Positions 27,530 through 40,935 of a stretch of DNA of 64,000 nt are shown here, piece after piece. Position 1 is the first letter of the stretch; each line of letters begins with the position of its first letter. The notes beneath the pieces were generated by a model. It was given only the letters and a program-made list of their open reading frames with translations. It was not told the origin of the DNA and searched no databases. The position numbers and the translations under genes were made by a program. This DNA is from Pseudomonas paraglycinae (GTDB lineage Bacteria > Pseudomonadota > Gammaproteobacteria > Pseudomonadales > Pseudomonadaceae): NCBI RefSeq assembly GCF_021601625.1, contig NZ_BQHR01000006.1, forward strand, positions 124,001 through 188,000, read 5' to 3'.

Positions 27530-29379
27530 ACCTACTCTTTCTGACTTTCGTATTCCCTCTGATCGGGTTCCTGTTGCTGTCGTTCTCGCGCGGCCGCTTC
27601 TCGGAAAACCTGTCGGCGCTGATCGGTGTCGGCTCCATCGGCCTGTCTGCCATCGTCGCGGCCTACGTGATCTGGCAATTCAACGTCGCGCCACCGGAAG
27701 GTGGCGTCTACACCCAGGTGCTGTGGCGCTGGATGTCGGTGGAAGGTTTCCAGCCTGACTTCGCGCTGTACCTGGATGGTCTGTCCGTGACCATGCTCGG
27801 TGTGGTCGTTGGTGTCGGCTTCCTGATCCACCTGTTTGCATCGTGGTACATGCGTGGCGAAGACGGTTACTCGCGCTTCTTCTCGTACACCAACCTGTTT
27901 ATCGCCAGCATGCTGTTCCTGATCCTGGGCGATAACCTGCTGTTCATCTACTTCGGTTGGGAAGGCGTGGGCCTGTGCTCGTACCTGTTGATCGGCTTCT
28001 ACTACAGCAACCGCAACAACGGTAACGCCGCACTCAAAGCCTTCATCGTCACCCGTATCGGCGACGTGTTCATGGCGATCGGCCTGTTCATCCTGTTCCA
28101 GCAACTGGGCACGCTGAACGTCCAGGAACTGCTGGTGAAGGCGCCTGAGCACTTCAAGGTCGGCGATTTCTGGATCGTGCTGGCGACCCTGATGCTCCTG
28201 GGCGGTGCGGTCGGTAAATCGGCTCAACTGCCGCTGCAGACCTGGCTTGCGGACGCGATGGCCGGCCCTACCCCGGTTTCGGCACTGATCCACGCCGCAA
28301 CCATGGTGACTGCCGGTGTCTACCTGATCGCCCGTACCCACGGTCTGTTCGCCTTGGCGCCGGACATCCTGCATCTCGTGGGAATCGTCGGTGGTGTGAC
28401 CCTGGTTCTGGCCGGTTTTGCAGCACTGGTGCAAACCGACATCAAACGTATCCTCGCCTACTCGACCATGAGCCAGATCGGCTACATGTTCCTGGCGCTG
28501 GGCGTTGGCGCCTGGGAAGGCGCGATCTTCCACCTGATGACCCACGCCTTCTTCAAGGCTCTGCTGTTCCTTGCTTCCGGTGCGGTGATCGTTGCCTGCC
28601 ACCACGAGCAGAACATCTTCAAGATGGGCGGCCTGTGGAAGAAACTGCCGCTGGCCTACGCCAGCTTCATCGTCGGTGGTGCCGCTCTGGCCGCCCTGCC
28701 ACTGGTGACTGCAGGTTTCTACTCCAAGGACGAAATCCTCTGGGAAGCGTTCGCCAGCGGCAACCACGGTCTGCTTTACGCAGGTCTGGTCGGCGCATTC
28801 ATGACGTCGCTGTACACCTTCCGCCTGATCTTCATCGCGTTCCATGGTGAAGCCAAGACCGAAGCCCACGCCGGTCACGGCATCGCTCACTGGCTGCCGC
28901 TGTCGGTGCTGATCGTGCTGTCGACCTTCGTCGGCGCCATGATCGTTCCACCGCTGCACGGCGTACTGCCCGAGAGCGTTGGCCATGCCGGTGGCGAAGC
29001 CAAGCACAGTCTGGAAATCGCTTCGGGCGCCATCGCCCTGGCCGGTATCCTGCTGGCGGCCCTGCTGTTCCTCGGCAAGCGTCGCTTCGTGACCGCGATT
29101 GCCAACAGCGGCATCGGCCGTCTCCTTTCGGCCTGGTGGTTCGCTGCCTGGGGCTTCGACTGGATCTACGACAAACTGTTCGTGAAGCCGTACCTTGCGA
29201 TCAGCCACATGCTGCGCAAAGACCCGCTCGACCAGACCATCGGTCTGATCCCGCGCATGGCCAAGGGTGGTCACACCGCCCTGAGCCGTACCGAAACCGG
29301 TCAACTGCGTTGGTACGCTGCTTCGATGGCTGCTGGTGCCGTGTTGGTCATCGGCGCTGTCGTGCTGGTAGCGGTCTGA
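27526..29379 (+). CDS. nuoL: NADH-quinone oxidoreductase subunit L
   Basis: 617 residues, Mrp-antiporter-like, about 16 membrane helices including the long lateral helix at the C-terminus. The core helix [18 protein letters not shown] carries the conserved Glu, and [32 protein letters not shown] carries the Lys and proton-path residues. It is the distal proton-pumping subunit. It overlaps nuoK by 4 bp; a 39-bp gap follows before nuoM. Confidence 0.97.
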
Positions 29380-29418
29380 TATGAACCTTGCGAATTTGCG
29401 AAAGGAAACGAGCCCGTC

Positions 29419-30951
29419 ATGATTCTGCCTTGGCTAATCCTGATCCCCTTCATCGGCGGCCTGCTGTGCTGGCTGGGTGAGCGCTTCGGCGCCACCCTCC
29501 CCCGCTGGATTGCGCTGTTGACCATGACCCTGGAACTCGCCCTCGGCCTCTGGCTGTGGGCCCACGGTGACTATTCATTTGCTCCGGCGCCTGGCGCCGA
29601 TCCGACCTGGGCGCTTGAGTTCAAGCACGTCTGGATCCAGCGCTTCGGCATCAACGTGCACCTGGCCCTCGACGGCCTGTCGCTGCTGATGATCCTGCTG
29701 ACCGGTCTGCTGGGTATCCTGTCGGTACTCTGCTCGTGGAAAGAGATTCAACGTCACGTTGGCTTCTTCCACCTGAACCTGATGTGGATCCTGGGCGGCG
29801 TTGTCGGCGTGTTCCTGGCCCTCGACCTGTTCATGTTCTTCTTCTTCTGGGAAATGATGCTGGTGCCGATGTACTTCCTCATCGCGCTCTGGGGTCACAG
29901 TTCTTCGGACGGCAAGAAAACCCGTATCTACGCCGCGACCAAGTTCTTCATCTTCACTCAGGCTTCCGGCCTGATCATGCTGGTGGCGATCCTCGGTCTG
30001 GTCCTGGTCAACTACAACAGCACCGGCGTGATCACCTTCAACTACGCCGATCTGTTGAAGACCAAGATGTCGATGACCACCGAGTACATTCTGATGCTCG
30101 GCTTCTTCATCGCCTTCGCGGTCAAGCTGCCAGTGGTTCCGTTTCACTCCTGGCTGCCTGACGCTCACGCCCAGGCGCCGACTGCAGGTTCCGTCGACCT
30201 CGCCGGTATCTTGCTGAAAACCGCGGCCTACGGTCTGCTGCGTTTCGCCCTGCCGCTGTTCCCGAACGCCTCGGCCGAATTCGCGCCGATCGCCATGACC
30301 CTCGGTCTGATCGGGATCTTCTACGGTGCGTTCCTCGCTTTCGCGCAAACCGACATCAAGCGTCTGATCGCCTTCTCGTCCGTTTCCCACATGGGCTTCG
30401 TACTGATCGGCATCTACTCCGGCAGCCAACTGGCGCTGCAAGGTGCCGTGATCCAGATGCTGGCGCACGGTCTGTCGGCGGCGGCACTGTTTATCCTCAG
30501 CGGTCAGCTGTACGAGCGTCTGCATACTCGTGACATGCGTGAGATGGGCGGTCTGTGGTCGCGTATCGCTTACCTGCCGGCGATCAGCCTGTTCTTCGCA
30601 GCCGCCTCTCTGGGTCTGCCGGGTACCGGTAACTTCGTCGGCGAGTTCCTGATCCTGATCGGTACGTTCGCCAGTGCTCCATGGATCACCGCGATTGCCA
30701 CCTCCGGTCTGGTGTTCGGTTCGGTCTACTCGCTGATCATGATCCACCGCGCTTACTTCGGTCCGTCCAAATCGGATTCGATCCTGCACGGCATGGACGG
30801 TCGCGAACTGATCATGGTGCTGGGCCTTGCGGTACTGCTGATTTACCTCGGCGTCTACCCGCAACCGTTCCTCGACACTTCTGCCGCCACGATGCATGGC
30901 GTGCAGCAGTGGCTCGGCACCGCCTTCACTCAACTCGCTTCGGCCCGGTAA
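29419..30951 (+). CDS. nuoM: NADH-quinone oxidoreductase subunit M
   Basis: 510 residues, about 14 membrane helices, antiporter-like. The conserved Glu is in [20 protein letters not shown] (near 145), and the broken-helix region is [20 protein letters not shown]. It is the middle proton-pumping subunit. The start has AAAGGAAA upstream. nuoN begins 7 bp after its stop. Confidence 0.97.
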   Translation: MILPWLILIPFIGGLLCWLGERFGATLPRWIALLTMTLELALGLWLWAHGDYSFAPAPGADPTWALEFKHVWIQRFGINVHLALDGLSLLMILLTGLLGILSVLCSWKEIQRHVGFFHLNLMWILGGVVGVFLALDLFMFFFFWEMMLVPMYFLIALWGHSSSDGKKTRIYAATKFFIFTQASGLIMLVAILGLVLVNYNSTGVITFNYADLLKTKMSMTTEYILMLGFFIAFAVKLPVVPFHSWLPDAHAQAPTAGSVDLAGILLKTAAYGLLRFALPLFPNASAEFAPIAMTLGLIGIFYGAFLAFAQTDIKRLIAFSSVSHMGFVLIGIYSGSQLALQGAVIQMLAHGLSAAALFILSGQLYERLHTRDMREMGGLWSRIAYLPAISLFFAAASLGLPGTGNFVGEFLILIGTFASAPWITAIATSGLVFGSVYSLIMIHRAYFGPSKSDSILHGMDGRELIMVLGLAVLLIYLGVYPQPFLDTSAATMHGVQQWLGTAFTQLASAR

Positions 30952-30958
30952 GAGCGCT

Positions 30959-32422
30959 ATGGAATTCACGATTCAACACTTTATTGCGCTTGCGCCACTG
31001 TTGATCACCAGCCTCACCATTATCGTGGTGATGCTGGCAATCGCCTGGCGCCGCAACCACTCGCAGACCTTCCTGATTTCGGTGGCAGGTCTGAACCTGG
31101 CCTTGCTGTCGATCCTGCCGGCCCTGAAAGTCGCGCCTCTGGCCGTGACCCCATTGCTGCAGATCGACACCTTTGCCTGCCTGTACATGGCGCTGATCCT
31201 GGTCGCCACCCTCGCTTGCGTCACCCTCGCCCACGCCTACCTCGGCGATGGCGGTTCGGGTTACCCGGGCAACCGTGAAGAACTGTACCTGCTGATCCTG
31301 ATGGCCGCCGCCGGTGGCTTGGTTCTGGTCAGCGCGCAGCACCTGGCCGGCTTGTTCATCGGTCTGGAACTGCTGTCGGTGCCGGTCTACGGTCTGGTGG
31401 CCTACGCCTTCTTCAACAAGCGTTCGCTGGAAGCCGGCATCAAGTACATGGTGCTGTCGGCCGCCGGTTCCGCGTTCCTGCTGTTCGGTATGGCGCTGCT
31501 GTACGCAGACTCGGGTTCGCTGAGCTTCGTCGGTATCGGTCAGGCCCTGGCCGCGACCGGCTTGCCAAGCTCGCTGGCACAACTGGGCCTGGGCATGATG
31601 CTGATCGGTCTGGCGTTCAAGCTGTCGCTGGTACCGTTCCACTTGTGGACGCCGGACGTGTACGAAGGTGCTCCGGCACCGGTGGCCGCGTTCCTCGCCA
31701 CCGCGTCGAAAGTGGCTGTGTTCGCGGTCATGGTTCGTCTGTTCCAAATCTCCCCTGCCGCAAGCAGTGGCGTACTGAGCAACGTGCTGACCATCATCGC
31801 CATCGCTTCGATCCTGTTCGGTAACCTGCTGGCCCTGACCCAGAGCAACCTCAAGCGTCTGCTCGGTTACTCCTCCATCGCGCACTTCGGCTACCTGCTG
31901 ATCGCACTGGTGGCGAGCAAGGGTCTGGCGGTGGAAGCCATCGGCGTGTACCTGGTCACCTACGTGATCACCAGCCTCGGCGCCTTCGGCGTGATCACCC
32001 TGATGTCCTCGCCGTACAACGGCCGTGACGCAGACGCGCTGTACGAATACCGCGGCCTGTTCTGGCGCCGTCCGTACCTGACCGCCGTACTGACCGTGAT
32101 GATGCTGTCCCTGGCCGGTATCCCGCTGACCGCTGGCTTCATCGGCAAGTTCTACATCATCGCTACCGGTGTCGAGTCGCACCAATGGTGGCTGGTAGGT
32201 TCCTTGGTACTGGGCAGCGCCATCGGCGTGTTCTACTACCTGCGCGTGATGGTCACCCTGTACCTGATCGAACCGAACCTGCGCCGCCACGACGCCCAAC
32301 TGCACTGGGAACAGAAAGCAGGCGGCGTGATGCTGCTGGCGATCGCTGTGGTTGCGTTCTTCCTCGGCGTCTACCCACAACCGCTGCTGACCCTGGTTCA
32401 GCAATCGGGCCTGGCGGGCTGA
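30959..32422 (+). CDS. nuoN: NADH-quinone oxidoreductase subunit N
   Basis: 487 residues beginning [13 protein letters not shown], about 14 membrane helices. [18 protein letters not shown] carries the conserved Glu, and [20 protein letters not shown] is the antiporter signature. It is the last of the 13 nuo genes and is followed by a strong terminator. The start at 30959 has AGAGCG upstream; a farther in-frame codon at 30896 lies inside nuoM. Confidence 0.96.
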   Translation: MEFTIQHFIALAPLLITSLTIIVVMLAIAWRRNHSQTFLISVAGLNLALLSILPALKVAPLAVTPLLQIDTFACLYMALILVATLACVTLAHAYLGDGGSGYPGNREELYLLILMAAAGGLVLVSAQHLAGLFIGLELLSVPVYGLVAYAFFNKRSLEAGIKYMVLSAAGSAFLLFGMALLYADSGSLSFVGIGQALAATGLPSSLAQLGLGMMLIGLAFKLSLVPFHLWTPDVYEGAPAPVAAFLATASKVAVFAVMVRLFQISPAASSGVLSNVLTIIAIASILFGNLLALTQSNLKRLLGYSSIAHFGYLLIALVASKGLAVEAIGVYLVTYVITSLGAFGVITLMSSPYNGRDADALYEYRGLFWRRPYLTAVLTVMMLSLAGIPLTAGFIGKFYIIATGVESHQWWLVGSLVLGSAIGVFYYLRVMVTLYLIEPNLRRHDAQLHWEQKAGGVMLLAIAVVAFFLGVYPQPLLTLVQQSGLAG

Positions 32423-32451
32423 TCGCTCAGCGATAGTTGGCTAGAAACAGA

Positions 32452-32480
32452 AACGGCACCTTCGGGTGCCGTTTTTGTTT
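32452..32480 (+). terminator. Terminator of the nuo operon
   Basis: AAACGGCACC-TTCG-GGTGCCGTTT stem-loop followed by TTGTTTTT, about 30 bp after the nuoN stop. Confidence 0.9.
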
Positions 32481-32615
32481 TTGTGGGATTTTGATTTTCA
32501 ACGCCCTCCCCTTTTTAGGAATTTGCCTTCAAAACGATGAGCAACGGCTGACATCACGCAGTTGGCCTATGCCGTTAAATTCGAAAGTCACCCATCAAGT
32601 GGAGATCCAGAAACC

Positions 32616-32801
32616 ATGAAGCGAGATATTTTTTCAGAGTTGATGGACGGCCTAAAGGCGTTAGCCGAAGAACGCAAAGACAAAGTCACCTTGAAAAAAA
32701 CGCGCGCCCAACGGATCGGAACCATGAAGGGCCAACTCACACTTCCCAATGACATCGATACCTCTCTGCCAGAAGACGTGCTGGATAGCTTCGAACGGTA
32801 G
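32616..32801 (+). CDS. Small orphan antitoxin-like protein (chimeric remnant)
   Basis: 61 residues. The first half, MKRDIFSELMDGLKALAEE, looks like the start of HTH (HigA/NadS-type) antitoxins. The second half, RIGTMKGQLTLPNDIDTSLP followed by EDVLDSF, looks like the C-terminal tail of Phd/YefM-type antitoxins. Neither a DNA-binding helix-turn-helix nor an adjacent toxin gene is visible. GGAG lies 12 bp before the ATG. The same frame opens at 32562 without a ribosome-binding site. It may be a fusion of two antitoxin fragments left after toxin loss, or a small expressed neutralising peptide. Family calls are from memory of the patterns. Confidence 0.5.
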   Translation: MKRDIFSELMDGLKALAEERKDKVTLKKTRAQRIGTMKGQLTLPNDIDTSLPEDVLDSFER

Positions 32802-33016
32802 AAACGAACATTTGCATACATGGAACGATCAGACCCACCCTGTGTGTGAGTTTCGCCCGCCTCACCTGACAAAATTGTAATTCCCCAATCACCTCCCCGT
32901 TATCTGCAGCCTGCAACGATGTCACCCGGCGACCATGCCGGCGGGCCCCTTGTCCGTCGAACAATAAAACCCACGCCGAAGCTCGTTCCCGTTCTGCCGA
33001 ACCCAAGGAGTGATTG

Positions 33017-34342
33017 ATGGTTAACAACACAAAAATATCGATGGCCGCTCTGGCAGTGGTCGTCGGCGCCGGGCCGTCCACGGTGTTTGCAGAAGAAAAA
33101 CCCGAAGGGTTTATCGAAGGCAGCAGCCTGACGGTGCTCAACCGTAACCTTTACTTCAACCGTGATCACCGCAACGGTCAGTCCAGCCCTACCGGCAATG
33201 GATACTCCGAAGCCTGGGCCCACGGCATCATCGGCAAGTTCGAATCCGGTTTCACCCAGGGCACCGTCGGGGTCGGGGTGGATGCATTTGCGATGATCGG
33301 CCTGAAGCTCGACACCGGCGACGGCCGCAACGGTGGCCGCAGTTCGTTCGATGTGTTGCCGGTCAACAGCGACGGTGAAGCACGGGACGAATACACCAAG
33401 GTCGGCGGCGCCGCCAAAGTGCGGGCCTTCGATACGGTGGTGAAAGTCGGTGATGTGTTCCCGGCCAACCCGGTGGTCGCGGCAGGCGATTCACGATTGC
33501 TGCCGGAAAGCTTTCGCGGTGTGACGGCGACCAACACCAGCATCGAAGGTCTGTCGATCCAGGGCGGCTGGCTGCATGCGATGAGCCAACCGGTGTCCAG
33601 CGACCTGCGCGAAAACTTCGCGACCTTCTATGCCGGCCCGGTCAATTCGCCGTGGATCGCTTACGGCGGCGGCGATTATGCGCTGAACAAAAACCTGAGT
33701 TTCAGCCTTTACTCCAGCCGCCTCAAAGATGCCTGGAACCAGTACTACGCCGGCACCGCCTGGACATATCCGCTGTCGGATGACCTGTCGCTGTTCGGCG
33801 GCCTGAATTACTACAAGGCGGTCGACGAGGGCAAACAATTGCTCGGCGAGTTCGACAACAACATCTGGAGCGGCCGCGTCGGCGTGAAACTCGGCGCGCA
33901 TTCCGTCGCCCTTTCCCACCAGCGCAACAACGGCAACGACGACTTCGACTACCTGCGCCAGTCCGACTCGATCTTCCTCGACAACTCGATCCAGTACAGC
34001 GACTTCAACTCGCCGAAAGAGCGTTCGTGGATGGTGCGCTACGACCTCGACATGACCCCCTACGGCGTGCCCGGCCTGTCGTTCATGACCCGTTATGCAC
34101 GCGGCACCGACGCCGATTACTCCAACGCCAACGCCGTGTACATGCGCCGCGATGCCGACGGCAATCCACTGACCGACCAGAAGCGCTGGGAACGTGACAT
34201 CGAAGTCAAATACGTGGTGCAGAGCGGTTCGATGAAAGACCTGTCGCTGCGCCTGCGCCAGGCCACGACCAGAGCCACGGCATTTGAGTCGGACCTGGAT
34301 GAGGTACGGGTGATCGTCGAATACCCGCTGGCGATTCTCTGA
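33017..34342 (+). CDS. OprD-family outer membrane porin
   Basis: 441 residues with a signal peptide (about 1-24, ending TVFAEE). The rest is an 18-strand OprD-type barrel: LTVLNRNLYFNRD near the start, GIIGKFESGFTQGTVGVGVD, FDVLP, and a terminal strand EVRVIVEYPLAIL ending in a hydrophobic residue. OprD porins take up amino acids, peptides or aromatic acids; the substrate here cannot be told. AAGGAG lies 6 bp before the ATG at 33017; an adjoining in-frame TTG at 33014 is less likely. The 215 bp upstream is non-coding. Confidence 0.9.
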   Translation: MVNNTKISMAALAVVVGAGPSTVFAEEKPEGFIEGSSLTVLNRNLYFNRDHRNGQSSPTGNGYSEAWAHGIIGKFESGFTQGTVGVGVDAFAMIGLKLDTGDGRNGGRSSFDVLPVNSDGEARDEYTKVGGAAKVRAFDTVVKVGDVFPANPVVAAGDSRLLPESFRGVTATNTSIEGLSIQGGWLHAMSQPVSSDLRENFATFYAGPVNSPWIAYGGGDYALNKNLSFSLYSSRLKDAWNQYYAGTAWTYPLSDDLSLFGGLNYYKAVDEGKQLLGEFDNNIWSGRVGVKLGAHSVALSHQRNNGNDDFDYLRQSDSIFLDNSIQYSDFNSPKERSWMVRYDLDMTPYGVPGLSFMTRYARGTDADYSNANAVYMRRDADGNPLTDQKRWERDIEVKYVVQSGSMKDLSLRLRQATTRATAFESDLDEVRVIVEYPLAIL

Positions 34343-34407
34343 GTTTCACGAGCAATGCCCATTCACCTTTAGAAGCTCCTTGCTCCTTTGGTAAGAGGTG
34401 AATCCTT

Positions 34408-34434
34408 TGGCGTCCTTCGGGGCGCTTTTTTTTG
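34408..34434 (+). terminator. Terminator of the OprD-type porin gene
   Basis: A short GCGTCC-TTC-GGGGCGC stem (one G-U pair) is followed by eight T, about 65 bp after the stop. Confidence 0.65.
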
Positions 34435-34523
34435 TTCCGCAAATAACAGATCGATTTCTTGACCGGACAAGCGGTCACCTGCCATCTTCGCCAGCGCTGA
34501 AAAACAAGAACAACGAGGGATCG

Positions 34524-35705
34524 ATGAGCGCGCGTAAAAACCTGGAAATCGAATACTTGAGAGGCGCGGCCGTCGCCATGACCCTCTTGAGCCACGTCAA
34601 CATGATGCTGCCGTTTCACGCCGATACGCTGCTGAGGATCTTTTCTGTCTTCATGCCCTGGACCGGGGTCGATCTGTTCTTCTGCATTTCCGGTTTCGTG
34701 GTGAGCAAGGCCTATCTGGACTATTTCGACAAACACCGCGCGCAAGGCCAGCCGGGGCTGGCCGCCGCTTGTTTCTGGCTACGGCGCGCCTACCGGCTGT
34801 TGCCCACTGCGTGGCTCTGGATTCTCCTCCCGCTGTTGTTTTCCATTGTGTTCAACCAGTCGAACGCCTTCGGCTCGTGGTACGACAATCTGCGCAGTTT
34901 CACTGCCGTAGCAACATTCACTGGCAACATCGCTCATTACCAATCACTGCTGGGTTCCAGCCCCCAATACTGGAGCCTGGCGCTGGAGGAGCAGTTCTAC
35001 TTCGTCTTTCCGTTTTTTCTGCTGTTCATAACGTCGCCACGCTGGCGCGTCATCGTCCTGTTCGCGCTCATTGCCTTGCAGTTTGGTGTGGATCGAAATC
35101 CTTTCGGCCACCCCATGAGCATCCTCACGTACTTCCGCCTGGACGCAATGCTCTGGGGAATTCTCCTGTGCCTGTTTACCCGAACCCGCCTCTATCGGCA
35201 GATCGAACCGCGTGAGCTGGGGCAGAGTTCGACCAGATCCATGGTCTGCACGCTGTTTCTGCTCTACATGTTGGGTGCTGTCGCCATACAACTGATAGCC
35301 ATGCCGATTGCCGTCGGCATGGTCGCGCTCGTCGCGGTGCTGATTGTCTGGCTGGCGAGTTACGAGAAGGGTTACATCTACTGCCCGGTCTTCATGCGCG
35401 GTTTCATGCAGTGGGCCGGCTCGCGATCCTATGGACTCTACGTGATTCACGTCTTCACCAATCACCTGAGTACAGAGATCTGGACCCGTGTGGCCGCCAG
35501 TCAGGGCGTGCCCCTGGACGGGCGCTTTACCCTTGAGCTGTTAGCGACGTCTCTGGTTCTGCTGGTAGTGCTGAGCGAGCTCAATTACCGCTTTATCGAA
35601 ACGCCCCTGCGCCAGCGTGGAGCAGAGATTGCCCGCCGCAAACTGAGCCATGAAGCGCCTGCGGTAACTGCCGGCGCGACTGCTGAGCCATTGCCAGTCA
35701 AATAG
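34524..35705 (+). CDS. Membrane acyltransferase, acyltransferase-3 (OafA/NodX-like) family
   Basis: 393 residues, about ten membrane helices. N-terminal EIEYLRGAAVAMTLLSHV is the family signature with its catalytic-type His; GVDLFFCISGFVVSK is the second signature, and YWSLALEEQFYFVFPFFL the third. Such proteins O-acetylate or otherwise acylate cell-surface sugars. The carbohydrate target is unknown, because no polysaccharide genes are nearby. The start at 34524 has GAGGGA upstream. Upstream in-frame codons fall in the porin terminator. Confidence 0.88.
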   Translation: MSARKNLEIEYLRGAAVAMTLLSHVNMMLPFHADTLLRIFSVFMPWTGVDLFFCISGFVVSKAYLDYFDKHRAQGQPGLAAACFWLRRAYRLLPTAWLWILLPLLFSIVFNQSNAFGSWYDNLRSFTAVATFTGNIAHYQSLLGSSPQYWSLALEEQFYFVFPFFLLFITSPRWRVIVLFALIALQFGVDRNPFGHPMSILTYFRLDAMLWGILLCLFTRTRLYRQIEPRELGQSSTRSMVCTLFLLYMLGAVAIQLIAMPIAVGMVALVAVLIVWLASYEKGYIYCPVFMRGFMQWAGSRSYGLYVIHVFTNHLSTEIWTRVAASQGVPLDGRFTLELLATSLVLLVVLSELNYRFIETPLRQRGAEIARRKLSHEAPAVTAGATAEPLPVK

Positions 35706-35790
35706 CCCGCAAACGCAGAAGCGCGGCAGACGCCAGGGTCTTCCGCGCGTGACCACAATGGCCGGGTGCACACCGTGAAAGTGCGCAGCA

Positions 35791-36123
35791 TCAACTGCCG
35801 CTGTTCCGGCAAGCACCCGCCACGCGGTACTTGAGCGTATTGAGCTGCCCGTTCGAATCCTCATAGGTCATCGCAGTGGGGACGACGGCGCAAGCGGGCT
35901 GGGGCTTCACAACGCTGACGATTTTCACCACATCAAGCTTCATTCCGTATTCGTAATCCTTCACCACGGGCGCCGCCTTGCCCCGTTCGGCCGCGTATTG
36001 CTCCATGGCCTTGGCGTTGGCGCTGAACGCTCGCTCGAAGGTTCGATCACCACCGCCTTCGGCCAGCACATTCACAGACATCGCCATGGCGCCGGCGAAG
36101 GTCATCCACTTGATCCACTTCAT
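35791..36123 (-). CDS. DUF2790-type small exported protein
   Basis: 110 residues with a signal peptide (about 1-22, SVNVLAE). The mature part has GGGDRTFERAFSANAKAMEQ, a KDYEYGMKLDVVKIV core, two Cys (near 78 and 105) likely to pair, and MTYEDSNGQLNTLKYRV. This pattern is that of DUF2790 proteins, small periplasmic proteins common in Pseudomonas and often found next to metal two-component systems. A GGAGG ribosome-binding site lies 7 bp upstream. It follows the shorter paralogue at 36190-36390 on the same strand, so both probably share a transcript. Confidence 0.8.
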   Translation of the reverse strand: MKWIKWMTFAGAMAMSVNVLAEGGGDRTFERAFSANAKAMEQYAAERGKAAPVVKDYEYGMKLDVVKIVSVVKPQPACAVVPTAMTYEDSNGQLNTLKYRVAGACRNSGS

Positions 36124-36189
36124 GTTCAATTCCTCCAAAAAAGCCCGGCATCGGAATTCGGACGACAGGCTTGTTCCAGCGCGGCGTTT

Positions 36190-36390
36190 TTAAAGGTCCT
36201 TGGTGGTGTCGTGTTTCTTCTCATTGACGACAACCGGGTCGCGGGCCTTTTCCCTGGCGACATACAACTCCATGGAGCGCTCGTTGGCGGTCATCATTCG
36301 GTCGAAGGTGCGATCCCCGCCACCTTCGGCCAACACCAGCGAAGACATCATCAGAGCCACGGCAAACGCGCCAATCTGTGCAAGTTTCAT
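36190..36390 (-). CDS. Truncated DUF2790-like exported protein
   Basis: 66 residues: signal peptide (about 1-20, SSLVLAEG) and GGGDRTFDRMMTANERSMEL, closely similar to the start of the downstream DUF2790 protein. The conserved Cys-containing second half is missing; instead there is a charged tail VNEKKHDTTKDL. Two adjacent ATGs (36393 and 36390) are possible; GAGG lies 5 or 8 bp upstream. It is either a separate short family member or a truncated tandem duplicate. The motif at 36463-36478 lies about 75 bp upstream. Confidence 0.65.
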   Translation of the reverse strand: MKLAQIGAFAVALMMSSLVLAEGGGDRTFDRMMTANERSMELYVAREKARDPVVVNEKKHDTTKDL

Positions 36391-36462
36391 CATTGATTCC
36401 TCATTCAAGTCACTGACGGGATCAAGGTAACAATCCGAACCTTTCGTGACGGTGGCGCCGAA

Positions 36463-36478
36463 ATTACATATCCGTCAT
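36463..36478 (-). promoter_or_regulatory. Putative CzcR-type binding site upstream of the DUF2790 pair
   Basis: ATTACATATCCGTCAT matches ATTACAAATCCGTTAT at 42261-42276 at 14 of 16 positions. Both sites are read in the same orientation, and both lie about 75-95 bp upstream of a minus-strand gene. The form ATTAC-N6-GTyAT is an 11-bp direct-repeat-like arrangement, as used by OmpR-type regulators. Confidence 0.5.
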
Positions 36479-36484
36479 GTAGAA

Positions 36485-36504
36485 AGGCCCGCAATGGCGG
36501 GCCT
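36485..36504 (-). terminator. Terminator of czcCBA
   Basis: AGGCCCGC-AATG-GCGGGCCT, a perfect 8-bp stem, followed on the minus strand by TTTCTAC. It lies about 20 bp after the czcA stop and has a weak T run. Confidence 0.6.
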
Positions 36505-36524
36505 GTTGTTGAGGTAAAAAGTGA

Positions 36525-39692
<3,168 letters not shown>

Positions 39693-40886
39693 TTAATGAC
39701 TGTGCTCGGCCGAGGCTTTGCCCAGCTCCGATTTGAGGACGAAGCTGCCGGCGCTCGCGACTTGAACGCCCGGCTCCAGCCCGGCGGTGACTTCCACCTG
39801 ACCCGCCGCGCGACTGCCCAGCTCCACCGCTTGGGCCTTGAAGCCGTCTTCTGTGCGCACGAAGACCGTGGGTTTGTCCTCGACGGTCTGGATTGCGGTT
39901 TCCGGTACGGCGACTTTGGCCTGGCGGCTGTCGGTGGCGACCAGCGCCGTGACAAACAGGCCCGGGCGCCATGAGCCTTGCGGGTTTTCCAAAGTGACGC
40001 GCACGGTCGCGGTACGGGTCTGTTCGCCGAGCAGGCTGCCGACGTAAGCCACGGTGCCGCTGACTTCGGCGTTCAACTCCGCCGCGCTGACGGTGACGGG
40101 TTTGCCCACTTGCACCTTGTTCAAATCCTTCGGTGACACGCCGAAGGTGACCCACACCCGCGACAAATCCGAGAGCGTGAACGCCGCCGTGGTTTCATCG
40201 ACCACCTCGCCCGGCGTCAGGTGCTTTTCCACTACCACACCGTCGAACGGCGCCCGCAGTTCATAGCGATTGCCACCGGTGGCGACCACACTGCCACTGA
40301 GCACGCTGATCTTTTGCCGGGCATTGCTCACGGCAATTTCGGCTTCCTCCAGGGCCTGACGTGCCTGGAGGAAATCCTGTTCGGCGGAGATCTTGTCCTG
40401 CCACAGTTTCTTCTCGCGCTCGAACGTCGTGCGGGCCAGGGCCAAGCGGCGTTGCGCGGCTGCCTGCTCGCTGCGCTGATCGGAAATCTGCTGACTGGCG
40501 ATCACCGCCAGCAACTGGCCCTTTTTCACCGACTGCCCGAGATTGACCGACACCGACTCGACCACGCCCGGCACGCGCGGCACCACATGCGCGGTGCGGT
40601 CTTCGTCAAAACGCACTTCACCGGGGAACGACAGGCCGAGGCTGAAGCTATGCGTCTGGGCGGCGGCCAGTTGAATCCCCGCCGCCGCGATCTGCTCGGC
40701 CGTCAATTCTATGTGCCCTTCTTCGGCATGCTCGCCGTCAGCAGCGGCGCCTTCTTCGGCGTGATCGGCGTGTTCCGCCGCTTCGTCGGCATGCGCATCG
40801 ATGGACGCATTGCCGCTCCACATCGAGCCGATGCCAATGCCCAGCGCCAACGTCGCCGCAGCGACCACAATCAGTTTTTTATCCAT
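39693..40886 (-). CDS. czcB: Heavy-metal efflux membrane fusion protein, CzcB type
   Basis: 397 residues. An N-terminal membrane anchor (about 5-25) is followed by a His/Asp/Glu-rich stretch (DAHADEAAEHADHAEEG and DGEHAEEGHIEL, about 35-70) likely to bind metal, as in CzcB proteins. Then come a lipoyl-like half, a helical hairpin (about 150-205) and the beta-barrel RVWVTFGVSPKDLNKV. It bridges CzcA and CzcC in the periplasm. The start at 40886 was chosen over an upstream in-frame GTG-like extension. Confidence 0.92.
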   Translation of the reverse strand: MDKKLIVVAAATLALGIGIGSMWSGNASIDAHADEAAEHADHAEEGAAADGEHAEEGHIELTAEQIAAAGIQLAAAQTHSFSLGLSFPGEVRFDEDRTAHVVPRVPGVVESVSVNLGQSVKKGQLLAVIASQQISDQRSEQAAAQRRLALARTTFEREKKLWQDKISAEQDFLQARQALEEAEIAVSNARQKISVLSGSVVATGGNRYELRAPFDGVVVEKHLTPGEVVDETTAAFTLSDLSRVWVTFGVSPKDLNKVQVGKPVTVSAAELNAEVSGTVAYVGSLLGEQTRTATVRVTLENPQGSWRPGLFVTALVATDSRQAKVAVPETAIQTVEDKPTVFVRTEDGFKAQAVELGSRAAGQVEVTAGLEPGVQVASAGSFVLKSELGKASAEHSH

Positions 40887-40935
40887 GGAAACTCCTCTGC
40901 GCCAAACCATCGCGCAGTGATCAGAAAGTTGAAAT

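Noticed and set aside
27532-29304. Minus-strand open frame opposite nuoL
   Set aside because: Mirror of a membrane-protein gene; rich in Gln, Asp and His with no membrane or domain pattern.
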